Origin: Tamarix chinensis
Lineage: Eukaryota; Streptophyta; Magnoliopsida; Caryophyllales; Tamaricaceae
Direction of reading: 5' to 3'
Assembly: GCA_030549775.1 (NCBI GenBank)
Contig: CM060173.1
Coordinates: 31,986,110 to 32,050,109 of the forward strand
Length of the DNA stretch: 64,000 bases
The position numbers and the translations under genes were made by a program. This document shows positions 62,801-64,000 of this stretch, one piece after another. The notes under the pieces are model-generated. The model did no database searches. It saw nothing but the letters and a program-made list of their open reading frames with translations, and had not been told where the DNA came from. Position 1 is the first letter of the stretch. Every line of letters starts with the position of its first letter.

Positions 62801-64000
62801 AAGCAAACCTATAAAGAGATTTGGGGTCTCCGTACTTGAATGGTCAAAGTTTGTTAATATGTAAAATGAAACAAATAAATGTTGGATGAGCTGATTAAGG
62901 TGATATTTATTGTGAATCCAATATTTTTTGTCACTCTTAAGATAATGTATCAAGACACACCCTTTCTTATGGGAAGCTATGAGATAAAAATGCCTAGTAT
63001 TACGATCCTTGAGAGTGGTAGCCTCAACCTTAGCTTTATGGAACCAATGGAGATGTTCTTAAAGGAGAACCTCATTATAGTCCTATAGAAGTTTATTTGC
63101 TTACATAAACTACCAAGATCCAAAACCGAGAGGACCTTCTAAACACCCTATAACTGGGTCATGAGTGTCTTATTTTAGGGAAAAAAACATATTGCCAAAA
63201 TGGTTCTTATTTTAGTTAGAGATTATTGTAGCACAAGAGATAATATTATTATAGAAGTACGCAAAGGGGTTCCGATGACCATGCAAAATCTTTCCAAAGT
63301 CTAGGGTTGATAGTAAAGAAAATTCCGTCTAAGAACTCCTTAGAGAAAGAGAGGGAGGAGGATCAGAGTCTTGGGAAAGAAAAACCGAATGGTGATCTAA
63401 GTAGGTTCTAGTATAAATACGGACATGAGTATGGGGAGAAAGAGAGGGTCAAGCATAAAAAAAACTACAACATTGTCAATTCTTGAGTTGATTTTCCTAC
63501 CCCCACAACTCCATGCGAAGTGGAGGAAGGACCCAAGAAGCCGAGGTCAGTAAAACCACAAAATTGAAGGTGTTGCTAGAACAACATGCATTGGGAGAGT
63601 TGAAAAGCACTTCCCCCTCTTCTTTCTATTAAGGAAAAAAACATCATTAAAGTATAATTAAGGTATTTAAATCATATTCAAGATAGGGACCAAGTCTTCC
63701 CAGAGCTCATCACAAAGCCTAGAAATGGGAGATGCATAAATACTAGCAGAGGAAAATGAATGCCTAGAATAAAGAATGACTTTTGTATGAAGAATTTGAG
63801 AGGAGGAACAATGAACATTCATTAAGAGAACTGTATCATCCCAAAGAACCTAAATACCACTCGCAAAACCATGAGCTTCCACTCAAGCATTTCCTCCAAA
63901 ATGAAGTTGCCTAATCACGGCATTAACTTTTCCCCCTCTAATCTTAGTCTCTACAAGCAATAATAAATAAGGATGAAAAGTATTATCATAATTTTTAAAG
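59880..64000 (-). pseudogene. Decayed LINE with endonuclease, RT, zinc finger and RNase H; runs off the window
   Basis: Minus-strand order: endonuclease (about 64000-63250; VETKISG-like, LHFGGNA, GFASGIWVLWDD). The RT start is at 62734-62543 (LDSFNPIFFQLCWHIVGP, INDTLLSLISKVDNP). The RT catalytic Asp motif ALKIDLEKAFD is near 62340-62305. LRDSISPYLFVLCM is near 62145-62105, with G-D changed to R-D. FSTDDLLLS is near 62030, where the usual A is replaced. The zinc-finger-type end is near 60690 (CPFSTLVWNQLL). RNase H is at 60322-59890 (VKIKVDSS, ESWGIWCGLDEAL, then VDQMARLG), with the D/E/D acidic positions still readable. Many stops and frameshifts, so not functional. The 3' tail is not identifiable. 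Confidence 0.85.

Overview
The window looks like nuclear DNA of a flowering plant, most likely a eudicot. It is AT-rich, contains TTTAGGG-type telomere-like repeats, and is filled with decayed transposable elements: CACTA, hAT, Ty1-copia, LINE with plant-type RNase H, and very long solo LTRs. No bacterial or organellar gene organisation is visible. There are no tRNA, rRNA or CRISPR features that I can support. Only one cellular gene is well supported, a two-exon gene for a small secreted cysteine-rich peptide on the minus strand at 58827-59225.

The dominant component is one family of 4-5 kb LTRs with termini close to TG(T/A)AA(C/T)ACCCC...GGGGTGTTACA. Six copies are present: A (1-2007, 5' end cut by the window), B (2008-6597, interrupted by A), D (13892-17846, minus strand), E (33180-37914), F (46341-51313) and G (41506-51645, interrupted by F). 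E and F have perfect 5-bp target duplications (GAAAT, GATTA). D has a duplication with one C/T difference (GCGAC/GTGAC). No copy is attached to gag-pol, so they behave as solo LTRs. They share a TATA box and C/T-rich leader (E, F), copy-specific minisatellites and triplet arrays, a 2x3 array of a CCGATCCACCGG motif (E, F, traces in B), and two conserved hairpins near the 3' end. The last hairpin shows paired substitutions between copies.

Region by region: 1-6.6 kb, LTR A nested in LTR B, with a 0.9 kb repeat that has 8-bp target duplications also inside B. 6.6-8.7 kb, degenerate minisatellite, an (AT)n tract and a probable CACTA end. 8758-18015, a CACTA transposon with 3-bp target duplication, interrupted by LTR D. 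18.3-21.95 kb, a decayed LINE on the minus strand. 22.9-23.2 kb, a promoter-like stretch with heat-shock-element-like repeats and a TATA box but no ORF. 25.3-26.3 kb, a second, inverted copy of the 0.9-1.0 kb repeat. 26.3-29 kb, AT-rich DNA without recognisable content. 31.9-38.8 kb, a decayed hAT (RICESLEEPER-like) transposase gene split by LTR E. 38.8-41.5 kb, probable hAT 3' region and flank. 41.5-51.6 kb, LTR G containing F and a 1.46 kb insertion. 52.17-52.52 kb, a foldback MITE. 53.57-58.04 kb, a Ty1-copia remnant arranged as a fold-back. 58.8-59.2 kb, the cysteine-rich peptide gene. 59.9-64 kb, a second LINE on the minus strand running off the window.

The genes do not form a pathway. 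The useful story is the insertion order: CACTA, then D; hAT, then E; G, then F; B, then A and the 0.9 kb element. Proline-rich reading frames in the C/T- or G-rich LTR leaders are composition artefacts and are not annotated as genes.
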